64,000 nucleotides of DNA from Xenopus tropicalis (lineage: Eukaryota > Chordata > Amphibia > Anura > Pipidae), in NCBI RefSeq assembly GCF_000004195.4, contig NC_030681.2:25312482-25376481 (forward strand), written 5' to 3'. The notes under the pieces are model-generated. The model saw only the letters and a program-made list of their open reading frames with translations. It ran no database searches and had not been told where the DNA came from. The position numbers were made by a program, and so were the translations under genes. Of this stretch, positions 34,135 through 44,745 are shown piece after piece; within the stretch, counting starts at the first letter, position 1, and each line of letters opens with the position of its first letter.

Positions 34135-34890
34135 GTGTATATGTTTCCCCATATGAATGTGCTTATATGAACCTGCTTGTGTGCATGTTTATACCTATAT
34201 ATTTATATTGCACTACCTGTCTATCCATGCTGAATTCTGAATTTTTGAAGAATTTAGACTTGGTTGAATCCTTAGTTCTTAGGAAAACAAAGTCATTTGA
34301 TTTTACAGCACTGGATAACTCCTGTGACAAGAAACATATATACTGGAGTTTATCATAACAGTGTACAATATTAGCGTTCTCTATCTATCATGTCTTGATT
34401 AAATGCTGCATTTAATATATCATTACATTTTATTTTGCCAAATTGGACTGGAATCAAGCATATTTGGAAGAAATATCTGTTGTGATTTATACTTAGGTTT
34501 TTGCTTAGACATGCATTTGTGTAACCTTCATGCATATGTGCACCATACTGCGCGCATTCCATTCAGTTACATATTATCAGTGCCCCTGTCTTAATTATGT
34601 TCAGGAAAGTCTATATAAACATCAGTCTCGTATAAACATTTCTCCTAAATGCTCTCCAAATAGAATCACTCTCCAGAAACAAACGAAGAAAAAAAAAAAA
34701 ACAGTTTAACACTTTGGGATTTTCAAGTTGTAAGACAGAGGCACAATTCCATGTTGTTGACTATAATCTCTCAGAGAAATTTTTGCTAAAATGATTATGT
34801 GGGTAATTTAAGATGTCACAAAGTACATTTGTATATGCTGAATATCATCTGTGTCCAAAGATGGCACCCAAGCATGGATTGTATTGTTCT
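34135..34890. other. No recognisable feature
   Basis: AT-rich spacer with minor TA and TG runs. No repeat family or coding segment was recognised. Confidence 0.4.
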
Positions 34891-34898
34891 ACTACCTA

Positions 34899-35135
34899 CA
34901 GGGGCGCTTCTGCCATTAGGCGAGTTGAGAAACTCGCCTCAGGCGGCAGAAGCGCCCCAGTTACCAGGGGCGGCAAAAAGCCGCTCCTGGTAACTTTAAG
35001 AGCCGAATTTCCGGTTTTTAAACCGGAAATTCGGCTCTTCTAGTGCAGAGAGCGATCTCACCGCCCCCGGACCCGCTCCTGCGCTCAGAAGGTGAGCGCT
35101 GGGGAGCGGGGGGCGGCATCCAGGAACCGCCCCTG
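34899..35135. mobile_element. CAGGGGCG hAT MITE, perfect 8-bp duplication
   Basis: 'caggggcgctt' and 'ccgcccctg' are the ends. 'actaccta' flanks both sides exactly (34891-34898, 35136-35143). Inside are strong hairpins ('gagccgaatttccgg' with its inverse; 'ggcgctt' and 'cgag' pairs). GC content is far above the surroundings. A decayed relative is at 44539-44745. Confidence 0.85.
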
Positions 35136-35182
35136 ACTACCTATTGTAGATACTAGGAATCTCTGTGGCAAGGGCTCATATA

Positions 35183-35395
35183 CAGTGGTGTGAAAAACTA
35201 TTTGCCCCCTTCCTGATTTCTTATTCTTTTGCATGTTTGTCACACAAAATGTTTCTGATCATCAAACACATTTAACTATTAGTCAAAGATAACACAAGTG
35301 AACACAAAATGCAGTTTTTAAATGAGGGTTTTTATTATTTAGGGAGAAAAAAAATCCAAACCTACATGGCCCTGTGTGAAAAAGTAATTGCCCCC
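35183..35395 (+). repeat. Tc1 inverted repeat (transposase 3' side)
   Basis: Outer transposase-binding-like motif at 35190 and inner one at 35374. It is the inverse of 36601-36814 with scattered substitutions. Confidence 0.9.
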
Positions 35396-35400
35396 TGAAC

Positions 35401-36423
35401 CTAATAACTGGTTGGGCCACCCTTAGCAGCAATAACTGCAATCAAGCGTTTGCGATAACTTGCAACGAGTCTTTTACAGCGCTCTGGAGGAATTTTGGCC
35501 CACTCATCTTTGTAGAATTGTTGTAATTCAGCGTTATTTGAGGGTTTTCTAGCATGAACCGCCTTTTTAAGGTCATGCCACAACATCTCAATAGGATTCA
35601 GGTCAGGACTTTGACTAGGCCACTCCAAAGTCTTCATTTTGTTTTTCTTCAGCCATTCAGAGGTGGATTTGCTGGTGTGTTTTGGGTCATTGTCCTGCTG
35701 CAGCACCCAAGATCGCTTCAGCTTGAGTTGACGAACAGATGGCCGGACATTCTCCTTCAGGATTTTTTGGTAGACAGTAGAATTCATGGTTCCATCTATC
35801 ACAGCAAGCCTTCCAGGTCCTGAAGCAGCAAAACAACCCCAGACCATCACACTACCACCACCATATTTTACTGTTGGTATGATGTTCTTTTTCTGAAATG
35901 CTGTGTTACTTTTACGCCAGATGTAACAGGACACGCACCTTCCAAAAAGTTCAACTTTTGTCTCGTCGGTCCACAAGGTATTTTCTCAAAAGTCTTGGCA
36001 ATCATTGAGATGTTTTTTAGCAAAATTGAGACGAGCCATAATGTTCTTTTTGCTTAAAAGTGGTTTGCGCCTTGGAAATCTGCCATGCAGGCCGTTTTTG
36101 CCCAGTCTCTTTCTTATGGTGGAGTCGTGAACACTGACCTTAATTGAGGCAAGTGAGGCCTGCAGTTCTTTAGATGTTGTCCTGGGGTCTTTTGTGGCCT
36201 CTCGGATGAGTTGTCTCTGCGCTCTTGGGGTAATTTTGGTCGGCCGGCCACTCCTGGGAAGGTTCACCACTGTTCCATGTTTTTGCCATTTGTGGATAAT
36301 GGCTCTCACTGTGGTTCGCTGGAGTCCCAAAGCTTTAGAAATGGCTTTATAACCTTTACCAGACTGATAGATCTCAATTACTTTTGTTCTCATTTGTTCC
36401 TCAATTTCTTTGGATCTTGGCAT
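35401..36423 (-). pseudogene. Tc1 transposase, 340 codons, one in-frame stop
   Basis: Cut-and-paste DDE transposase. Start ATG at 36423; natural stop at 35401-35403. Residues 1-110 form the paired-like helix-turn-helix DNA-binding region with a GRPTK AT-hook-type motif at 59-63. A glycine-rich box (GGGSVMVWGCFAASGPG) is near 188-204. The catalytic triad is visible: D153 in WTDETK, D244 in QQDNDPKHTS, E279 in SPDLNPIEMLWHDLKK, with 34 residues between D244 and E279 (DD34E). These positions and the total length equal those of Sleeping Beauty, from memory. Codon 146 (35986-35988) is TGA where relatives have tryptophan; no frameshift is visible. The copy is thus a young-looking pseudogene. Confidence 0.92.
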
Positions 36424-36600
36424 GATGTCTAGCTTTTGAGGTGCTTTTGGGCTACTTCTCTGTGTCAGGTAGCTCCTATTTAAGTGATTTCTTGATTGAA
36501 ACAGGTGTGGCAGTAATCAGGCCTGGGGGTGACTACAGAAATTGATATTGAAATTGAAAATTGAAATTGATAAACCACAGTTAAGTTATTTTTTAGCAAG

Positions 36601-36814
36601 GGGGCAATAACTTTTTCACACAGGGCCATGTAGATTTGGAGTTTTTTTTCTCCCTTAATAACGTAAACCTTCATTTTAAAACTGCATTTTGTGTTCAATT
36701 ATGTTATCTTTGACTAATAGTTAACGGTTTTTGATGAGCAGAAACATTTAAGTGTGACAAACATGCAAAAGAATAAGAAATCAGGAAGGGGGCAAATAGT
36801 TTTTCACACCACTG
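36601..36814 (-). repeat. Tc1 inverted repeat (transposase 5' side)
   Basis: Mirror of 35183-35395. The transposase promoter would be expected between here and 36423, as in other Tc1 elements. Confidence 0.9.
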
Positions 36815-36865
36815 TATGCCCACAAGTGAAGTTGCACGCAATTTGCTGCAGTCATTTGTGCATAA

Positions 36866-37149
36866 GGGCCTTGGCAGATGGGGAGATTAGTCGTTGCGCG
36901 ACTAATCTCCCCGAAATGCAATCCCACCAGCAAGAATGTAAATCGCTGGTGGGATGGCATTTGCGTCGCTGAAATTGCTGAAGTTTCCTCTCAAGGCAAC
37001 TTCAGCGATTTCGGCAAATCACCACGTTGCATATGCCATCCCAACGGCGATTTACATTCTAGCCGGTGGGATGGCATTTCGGGCAGATTACTCGCCTGCG
37101 ACAAGGGAGATTTGTCGTGGGTGACTAATCTACCCGTCTGTCACGGCCC
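36866..37149. mobile_element. GGGCYYTGGCA foldback MITE, TAA-flanked
   Basis: TAA at 36863-36865 and 37150-37152. Ends 'gggccttggcagatgg' and 'ccgtctgtcacggccc'. Arms share 'gagattagtcg' and 'gccatcccaacggcga'-like blocks with 22234 and 33547 but are more diverged. Confidence 0.8.
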
Positions 37150-37152
37150 TAA

Positions 37153-37610
37153 AGGTACATCAACATGTGCTCCTTGCACTCCTGTAAAGTTGGGCTCAGC
37201 GCTGCTCAGTCCTTCCTGCATTTTGTTTTCAGTTGAGCACTGTTGCACCCATTGACGCAGGGGAACCACTGAGCTACTGCCATCTTTGGACCAATTGGTA
37301 GCTCCAGGGTTCCCTTAGTGCTCCACATCAATCACCACAGCTCATTTGCGCCAGAAGAATAGGGTGCACAGGTTAATTGCACAGCCAACACCGGAGATGA
37401 CACAAGACAGACTTTGTAAATATTTGGCACAACTGCACCCAATTTATAATGGATTCACACACAGTTCAGTTTATTTTGGTGATCACAATTGCAATAGGCT
37501 CAAAAACACAGGAAACACAGCTTCAGTGATAGAGGTGGAAGTCTTACCCTTGGTTATGATGGGTCTGGGTGCTCATGCCCCAAACCTTCAGCTTGGAGAG
37601 CCAATATAGG
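37153..37610. repeat. Possible old repeat
   Basis: 37255-37370 ('ctgccatctttggaccaatt', 'gtagctccagggttccc') resembles 13030-13130. The ends are not definable. No gene was seen. Confidence 0.35.
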
Positions 37611-37890
37611 GATTTACATGGAAAATTCAGGCAGGCACTCCGGATCATCAAAAAAATGTTTCAAAGCAGCTCAATTTAAAGTAAAAACATGTTAGTTTAT
37701 AATATTCATGCACAAGATGCCAAAAAGAGCCTTACGCGTTTGGACCAAAAGGGGTACTTAGTCATAGGCTGAGCCTATGGCATCTTGTGTATGGATATAA
37801 TAAACTAACATGGTTTTACTTTAAATTGTGCTGCTTTGAAACATTTTCTTTGGTGATCTGGAGTGCCTGCCTGAATTTCCCATGTAAATC
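37611..37890. mobile_element. 280-bp foldback with 112-bp arms
   Basis: The left arm 37611-37722 ('gatttacatgg', 'aattcaggcaggcactcc', 'caaagcagc', 'cacaagatgcca') is the inverse of 37778-37890 with roughly one mismatch in ten. The loop holds 'acgcgtttggaccaaaag', whose complement resembles the stem-GAAAC motif discussed in the findings. Confidence 0.75.
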
Positions 37891-38064
37891 AAAATTGCAA
37901 TAGGCAGAGCACAATTGTGCCAACTGTGTCAGAGCATTGCCCCTTTGCGGCCACTATGATACCAGAATTCTGGGGAAAAAAACACTGCACTGTGGGAAAA
38001 AAAAATGGTCATTGTACTGCACCTGTGGACATACAAGGGCCCTATGGGCCTGTATCCTGTGCTC

Positions 38065-38166
38065 GAATGGCAACTTGTTTATATAAACTATAGTAGTGTT
38101 TCTGACGCAAAGGCACTAGTTTTTCCAATGCAGGGCAACAGTTCACTATATTGCCATACTGTTCCT
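38065..38166 (+). mobile_element. Right half of an AGGAACAGTAACACC MITE
   Basis: 'tatataaactatagtagtg', 'ccaatgcagggcaacag' and 'atactgttcctttaa' match the right arm of the foldback at 50372-50788. The left arm is absent. Confidence 0.65.
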
Positions 38167-38799
38167 TTAAGGAGCACATTAATCTGCTCATTTGACATGG
38201 ACACCAACCTATGGAATCTACTCCCTACACTGGTAATGGGTATCAGAAACAGAGCCCATTTCCTCTAATCCATACATAGGGTGAGGTTAGGGGTCATCCC
38301 CACTTTAATACTATTATTACTTCATCTTATTGTTTTCCTTTTTTGTTTCATACCTAAACAGTGTAACAGATCATTGTTTGTTTTTAAACTTACTTCTGGG
38401 GCATTAGCCGACACAGAAAGCCTAATGTCCGCCTTTCCTCCCATATCGACAGAACATTCCTTGAGGCAGAAATGATGGGAACATTATTCAAATGCACTGA
38501 TTTTGCTTTGTTGGTTTATTTGCAACTGAACAAAGAGAAGTGTCTCACACTAAATACAGGTATATAGTTAAAAATTATTGTCTGAGCTCTCTGAGGGCTA
38601 GTGTCTCATTTATATTAAGAATTTAAATGAAGTCACATTAAATTGTGTCTTTATTTAAATTACAAAGTGTGATTTTTGGATGCAAATTTTCCCTATAATG
38701 TTGCATTTACCTCAATTGCTGGCAGTACTATTGAGTGGGTTTTCTGTGTACGATTGTGCCTAGCATCATTAGAGTGGGATTGTCTCACTTAGGTATGAA
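38167..38799. other. No recognisable feature
   Basis: No repeat family or coding segment was recognised. Confidence 0.4.
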
Positions 38800-38803
38800 T
38801 TAA

Positions 38804-39097
38804 GCTGGCCATACACGCACCGATAATATCGTACAAAACCTTGTTTCATACGATATTCGGTGCGTGTATGGCATGTCGGCGAGTCGACCGATATCGCAGG
38901 AGGCTGCTGATATCAGTCGACTCGCTGATCGGGCAGGTTAAAAGATTTTGATGGGGCGCCTGAGCAAAATCTCCCGTCAGGGCTGAATCGGCAGAAGGAG
39001 GTAGAAATCCTATTGTTTCTACCTCCATATCTGCCGTATCAGCCCTGAACGTTAGTGGCCGATTGGAACGATCTTTCGTGCGACTGATGTGGCCACC
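38804..39097 (+). mobile_element. GGTGGCCATACAC MITE (family A), TTAA on both sides
   Basis: TTAA at 38800-38803 and 39098-39101. Starts 'gctggccatacacgcacc', ends 'gatgtggccacc'. Body shared with 12656-12952. Confidence 0.85.
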
Positions 39098-39101
39098 TTA
39101 A

Positions 39102-40449
39102 GTCAGTTAAATTGCTGGTCTGTAGTGGCTATTGATCCACTAGTTGAGCAACAGGGCTCTCCTACATCAGCATCATTTTCAAGTCAGATCGCCCCTTTGT
39201 GTAAAGCAAATAAAGGAATAAACTTCACTAAACCTGATAATCTTGAAAATTCTTCCGCTCAGAATATAAAAATATTATTGCCTGATGGGAATGGTATTGT
39301 TCTTTTCTGCTCAAACATCTTCTGATGTTTGGTGGAAACCACACTGAATGTGAAACTAGTGTAAATGCAGTAGTTTCTATTTTGAGTTTTTATTCACTGG
39401 GGTAGCCATACTGCCCTGAGCAAAGCTATAATTTAAACCCACACCACTTAAAAGAGCTTCCTAGCTGCGTCACTAAAGCCAGCGGTGAGCAAAATGAGTC
39501 AGAGAACTTCCAAGATGGATTTTCTACACTTTGCATATGAATGAGAGTTTCAGATGCATAGAAGCAGAGATGAAGTGATAAAAAATGTAGGAATACTGTC
39601 CAGAAAGCAAGCCAAGGACTCTTAGGTAGAATGTGCCATGGATGAGTAATTTGCTTATATTCATTGCAGGTTTCCAAGACTTTCAAGTTACAGAGGGCAT
39701 AACAGAAAATAAACAAAATAAAGTTAGAATTGGGTGTGGCTCTTGCAACATCCATTTTATGTTTTATTTAGTGCCAATGTCTGCCTCTAGGTTGGAAATA
39801 TTGTTCCTTTTATTTTGCTGTTGAATTTAACCTAGTGAAAGGGTACTTGGCAATAAGAAGGGTGACTACAGGAGTGGTGGTGGGAAACACTGATCACTTC
39901 CTTTTAAAAAAGGTAATGGTTAAATGTCAATACAGAAGATACAGTGCAGCCACTTCATATGCCGGAGAAGTTCTTCCAAGCAGAACACCAAACCATTACC
40001 CCTCCCCACCAACCCTACCCATAGTGATAACGATTTTTCTCTTGTAGTTAGGACAGAGCGAGATTGTTGTCATTGTTGGTCCAATAAGTCATGCCTTTCA
40101 TTTGCAGTTTGGGGAATTACAAACTATCATCTGTCATCTTTATTTTTGATTCTCATTTGGATCTATATTTTGCCTGTCCATGTATTGGCTTCAAGTATGT
40201 GCTACAAACATGTTCAAGATTGATTCTGCTAAGCATTTAGGGAAAAAAGGTTCAGTACAGGTGCTCTGGATCAGTGTTTCTCAAGTGGTAAGGAAAGCCT
40301 AGTTTTTGGGCCTTGCTATTTTTATTGATGCCTTAGTGGAGTCCATTCTCCTGATTTCTACTAGCACTTCTACAAAGAGCTTATCAAAACTGCATGTGGG
40401 GGTAACTGCAAAAATATATAAAAAGACAAAGGGAATCATTTATTAGCAA
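39102..40449. other. No recognisable feature
   Basis: About 1.3 kb. Open frames near 39426-39824 and 39924-40223 have no recognisable domain. No repeat of the window's families occurs. Confidence 0.35.
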
Positions 40450-40454
40450 TTTTC

Positions 40455-40593
40455 TAAGTATCCTGGGACACCAGGAGATTAAGTCACTTGTCCAGGGTCA
40501 CAAGGAGTTGCCACGGAGAATCCAACCAGGGTCTCTAGCATGGGATTCCACACCAAAGGCTGATCACTTAACCATTAGGCCAACTCCTCCTCC
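40455..40593 (-). mobile_element. tRNA-derived SINE with CORE-like domain
   Basis: On the minus strand it begins 'ggaggaggagttggcctaat' and 'ggttaagtg', a tRNA-like head with A-box resemblance. 'ctggttggattctccg' is a worn B box (consensus GGTTCGANTCC). It continues 'gtgaccctggacaagtgac' and 'ttaatctcc', the phrase conserved in CORE-SINE/MIR bodies. The head is too altered to be a functional tRNA gene. Confidence 0.7.
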
Positions 40594-40689
40594 TTATAAA
40601 ATATATAACAATGTATAATATGATCTAATATAATATTTTATATGAAAAAATAATCTTTGCAGACATCTGTAATCCTACTTGTAATTAGT

Positions 40690-40875
40690 AATAACTGATG
40701 GGTAAATTGGTCACATTTTGCTGAAAAATTCATGAAATGGTGAAAATCTGCAACATACAGTCAAGTCCATGGGCATTTTTTCATGGCTTTTTTTGGTCAG
40801 CGCACAATACTTTGATGTCTGTGGGCTTTTTTTTCACAATGAAACCTCGCTAAAAATTTTGCTCATCAGTAGTGA
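40690..40875 (+). mobile_element. Decayed TAGTGATGAGC MITE
   Basis: 'taactgatgggtaaattgg' on the left and 'aaaattttgctcatcagta' on the right are worn ends of the hAT-type family. No 8-bp duplication survives. Confidence 0.55.
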
Positions 40876-41206
40876 TGTTTCAAATGAGTCAAGTCTGGGT
40901 GTTGACTTACACAAAGAAGAGACCTTGGTAAAAATGTAAAAAAAAGTTGAGATCTTTGTTTAGGATTTTCTAAACTGTAAATTGAACAGTCCAGGCAGAA
41001 GATCAGTTGTGGAAAGATAAGTACTTCGATACTGGGACTACAGCAGGATGACTATGAAAGTAATTTTATAAAACTGTAACATTGTTTGGAACCACTGCTA
41101 TAGATTGCTCTTGTAAGTACCCTCATCTATTATTTCTACCACTGTTTTACATTGCTTAATAAATAAATAATAATAATACAGTTTTATTAGATGAGCTATT
41201 ACACCG
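40876..41206. other. No recognisable feature
   Basis: AT-rich spacer with an (ATA)n patch near 41160-41180. Confidence 0.4.
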
Positions 41207-41217
41207 TTGGGTTACTA

Positions 41218-42021
41218 TGGTGTAACACTTGTTTGGCTTAGATATGGCAAAACCCAGGCTAGTGATTGGTATAGAGCATGTGTTACATGCGACCTTAATA
41301 CACAGGAGTGGGCCTCCGCTATATGGGAGTTATTAATGGAGCCGAGGGTGTAGTTGAACTACAACTAGAGAGCTTGTGTGGTGCAGATAGAATAATGGAC
41401 GCCAGAAAGGTTCTTGCTGATGAACTATAGTACAAGTTTATTTGACAAGGCACACTTAATATTGCAGCAGGGATTATACTCACAGACCGACTATACTCCG
41501 GCCGACTGTGGTCCAGGGGAGAGCTCCTAACACTGGTACCTGGCGTCTAATAAAACCGGTCCCTAAAGAACGACAACAGAGCCGGGGTAGGCTAAACCCT
41601 TTTACAACTCCTGGTTGGGGCTATTAACTGCCCTTGCTAAATAAGCTGACTATGCTCACCACTTCTAGAGGGTGCTATGAATAAACTGTCTGTGCTGGCT
41701 TGTTCTCATTCACGGGGCCCTGTCCCCGACTTATCACTAGGGTATGAGGTCCCCTAGGGTACAAATGGCTTCTGGGCCTATGTTCTGGTCCAGGCTCAAT
41801 TGAAGCTCTGCCCAGAACACAGCATGCAGCCAAAAGAGGAAGACACTTCCTTGTGCAAGACACTATATAGTCTGCCAAGGGGAGTGGTCAACCTGGGCTA
41901 AACCTATAGGAGGTAGCCTAAGAACTGTAACCTGAGTGTAGAGGGCTCTGCCCTATAACGGTACAGATATCAAAAGTAGGGATATGAAGCCATAGGGCAC
42001 TTAACCCTATGGGTCCCTACA
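41218..42021. mobile_element. Candidate solo LTR (804 bp) between 11-bp direct repeats
   Basis: The segment starts 'tggtgtaacacttg' and ends 'gtccctaca', that is TG...CA. 'ttgggttacta' flanks it at 41207-41217 and 42022-42032. Composition differs from the neighbours. 'aataaa' signals occur at about 41549 and 41680, and a 'tatata' near 41865. No gag/pol and no second copy in the window. An 11-bp duplication is longer than the usual 4-6 bp of LTR elements, so another element type is possible. Confidence 0.4.
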
Positions 42022-42032
42022 TTGGGTTACTA

Positions 42033-42830
42033 GACCTGATACAAACTTCCCCTTGGCCCATAGTTTGTATCTCAGCATTACATTTACCTATTTTCCTTTT
42101 CACTCTCATCCATGAAGCAGTTAATAAATTGTGCTGTTTAATGCTTTCATTCTTTAGAAGTTTGTGCCTCAAACTGCTATAAAATCCATTACTCACTTGG
42201 TATTTTTGTCTATTATCTCTGTACTGGTACAATTGCATTGCTGCATATATCTATAATACAAATATATTTTTAATTGCTTTTGTCTTTCTGCAATGGATTT
42301 TCCAGTTTTATGGATCTAAATTAAGACTTCGGAGCATGACATTTAGAAATGTCTGGCACTTGCACTGAGCATACATCATAGAGGGAGCGGTCATGAGCTT
42401 TCAAGATGGGAACATCTCGGAGTAAAGAGAAATTCGCTTAATTAATCTTGCAGCGGATCACCTGGGAATCCCCCTATTTATAATTGTATACATGCCTGGG
42501 AGTGCCCCGGAGACTGGCAAGTGTTCTCTTCTTGATAAAACGGCCCATTTATTATGAACTGTTTCACACAATATGTTTCTGTTGCTGACATGGAAACCAG
42601 ATCAACACTGGGACTTATGTTATGTGTTAAAAGAACCTCAGAATTTATGGCATGGTGTAAAAGAAAATGTATGCTTTCCCTCAGTCTGACATTATGAAAA
42701 CAGATTTGAACAATTACGTTGCTAGTCAACAGGCATTTAAATAAATCTCCCCACAGGCAATATATATTAAATATAAATCGTGATAACTTCCACAGTATAT
42801 GCAAGGATGTATTATATTCATCATTTGCAG
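42033..42830. other. Apparently non-repetitive spacer
   Basis: 42330-42480 is balanced in composition and unlike the window's repeats. The frame at 42478-42861 on the minus strand has no domain. Confidence 0.3.
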
Positions 42831-42835
42831 AAGTA

Positions 42836-42901
42836 CTACATATATATATATATACACACACAGTATATTACATACAGACACACACAGACAATATATTATC
42901 T
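42836..42901. repeat. (TA)n/(CA)n microsatellite
   Basis: 'acatatatatatatata' grading into 'cacacacag' and 'cagacacacacagac' runs. Confidence 0.85.
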
Positions 42902-42985
42902 TCCAAGAAAGTCCCGTAGGAGGACTGAAACTTTGGGCTAATAAATCATTTTTATGGTAAAGTCCTGTTGGTGTATTATTTTGCT
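42902..42985. repeat. Unit between TA tracts with stem-GAAAC motif
   Basis: 'ccaagaaagtcccgtagg' and 'aggactgaaac' form a short stem (agtcc/ggact) followed by GAAAC. The unit is flanked on both sides by TA-rich tracts, like 54322-54440. Origin uncertain, possibly a Penelope-type or other retroelement end. Confidence 0.4.
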
Positions 42986-42986
42986 G

Positions 42987-43040
<54 letters not shown>

Positions 43041-43055
43041 ATATATATATATAAA
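42987..43055. repeat. (AT)n microsatellite
   Basis: Long alternating AT tract with one 'atgtatgtat' interruption. It is followed at 43062-43084 by TATC-type repeats. Confidence 0.9.
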
Positions 43056-43099
43056 GTACATCTATCTATCAATCATCTATCTATTTACTGTTTCTTTCA

Positions 43100-43131
<32 letters not shown>

Positions 43132-43155
43132 GTGAGAGAGAGAGAGAGAGAGAAA
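43100..43155. repeat. (CT)n-(TA)n-(GA)n palindromic microsatellite
   Basis: 'ctctctctctctctct' then 'atatatatata' then 'gtgagagagagagagag': the CT and GA runs can pair around the TA centre. Confidence 0.85.
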
Positions 43156-43249
43156 GGCTGTGGAGACCTTGAGTGCAGCATCTGTTCTATTTTGTACCAT
43201 ACTGATTTTCATACTGCACCCAGGCATTGTGAGTGCCTGCTTGCCATTG

Positions 43250-43351
<102 letters not shown>

Positions 43352-43371
43352 ATATACAGTACATACATACA

Positions 43372-43923
43372 CAGGTATGGGACCTATTATCCAGAATGCT
43401 TGGGACCTGGGGTTTTCCAGATAAGGGATCTTTCCATAATTTGGATCTCCATATCTTGAGTCTGCTAAAAAAAACATTTAAATATTAAATAAACCCAATA
43501 GGGCTGTTCTGCCCCCAATAAGGGGTAATTATATCTTAGTTGGGATCAAGTACAGGTACTGTTTTATTATTACAGAGAAAAGGGAATCATTTAACCATGA
43601 AATAAACCCAATAGGGCTGTTCTGCCCCCAATAAGGGGTAATTATATCTTAGTTGGGATCAAGTACAGGTACTGTTTTATTATTACAGAGAAAAGGGAAT
43701 TATTTAACCATTAAATAAACCCAATAGGGCTGTTCTGCCCCAATAAGGGGTAATTATATCTTAGTTGGGATCAAGTACAGGTACTGTTTTACTATTACAG
43801 AGAAAAGGAAATAATTTTCAAAAATTAGAATTATTTGCTTATAATGGAGTCTATGGGTGATGGCCTTTCCGTAATTCGGAACTTTCTGGATAACGGGTTT
43901 CCGGATAGCGGATCCCATACCTG
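43372..43923 (-). mobile_element. CAGGTATGGGA MITE, three-core copy
   Basis: The ends 'caggtatgggacctat' and 'gatcccatacctg' are both present. Three units of the 112/113-bp core ('caatagggctgttctgcc' at about 43496, 43608, 43721). It is surrounded by TA-rich microsatellite, consistent with TA target choice. Confidence 0.9.
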
Positions 43924-44129
43924 TATATATATATTTTTATATATTGCAACTTTTTAAAGGAAAAAAATGAGACATGCAGTGTAACTTCAAGCAGGTGTCC
44001 ATCTTTGTTTTGTTGACAGCAAATACAGGCACTTTTCTAGAAGTTGCCAAAACACAGGCAAAAATTATCCATTTAGTTGTCAAAGTAAAGACCCTATATA
44101 TATATATATAATTCAGCATTTTGCCATCT

Positions 44130-44360
44130 GTCAATATTCTCACGAAACCATGAAAATGTTGGACAAAATGGCCATAGATCCTAATATATTTTGCCCAAAA
44201 AAATGGCCATGGTCTCCAATATATTCGGTGAAGAAACATTTATTTTGCACTGAAACAGCTGCCGCTAAAAAAGTCCCTGCTAAAAAATGCCCATTGACAT
44301 CAGTGTATTCTGCGAATTTTCACCAACAGATCCAATCATTACTAGTCATCACTTTGACGT
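44130..44360 (-). mobile_element. Possible decayed TAGTGATGAGC MITE
   Basis: 'gcgaattttcaccaacag' with 'atccaatcattactag' and 'tcatcact' at the right end reads, on the minus strand, like a worn TAGTGATGAGC start. The other end is not identifiable. Confidence 0.35.
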
Positions 44361-44538
44361 AATATGACAGTTTTCTAAATAATATCTATTCCATTCATAA
44401 GTAGGTATTTTATTGCACAATTTGTTATGTTCTTTGTTAGGTATGCAAAGCATTAATTTATGTACGCAGTGAACATTCTACAAGGTGTTTATATAATAAA
44501 GAGCAGCCATGTTGCTTGCCATGTGCACAGCAGTCACC

Positions 44539-44745
44539 CAGGGCCGCAGCTGCTATGATACTTGCCTCAGCCAGCAAAAAGCCGCTCCTGGTAACTTAAA
44601 GAGAAGACTTTCTGATTTTTAAATTGGAATTTCAACTCTTCTAGTGCAGAGAGCGCTATTGCGTTCTCTGCACTAGTGATCCCCTCCCCGGACGCAAAAT
44701 AGCTAAGCAAAATAGCGGCATCAACTTGGCCGCCTCAGGACCCCT
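44539..44745. mobile_element. Decayed CAGGGGC hAT MITE
   Basis: 'cagggccgcagc' to 'ggacccctg'. The middle ('aaaaagccgctcctggtaac', 'cttctagtgcagagagcg') matches 34970-35055. No target duplication remains. Confidence 0.7.

Larger units (their letters stand above)
35183..36814 (-). mobile_element. Complete Tc1-type transposon (IR/DR organisation)
   Basis: The 1632-bp element starts 'cagtggtgtgaaaaac' and ends with its exact inverse, between TA dinucleotides (35181-35182, 36815-36816). The inverted repeats are about 213 bp long. Each contains an outer 'gtgtgaaaaactatttg' and an inner 'gtgtgaaaaagtaattg'-like motif, the IR/DR layout of Sleeping-Beauty-type transposons. It carries one transposase gene on the minus strand. 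The outer about 60 bp of the two ends look identical, and divergence rises inward. Confidence 0.95.

Noticed and set aside
35554..35823. 89-codon plus-strand frame
   Set aside because: Shadow of the Tc1 transposase, which is clearly encoded on the minus strand.
40505..40593. tRNA gene on the minus strand
   Set aside because: A and B boxes are degraded, no proper cloverleaf is apparent, and it runs into a SINE body.
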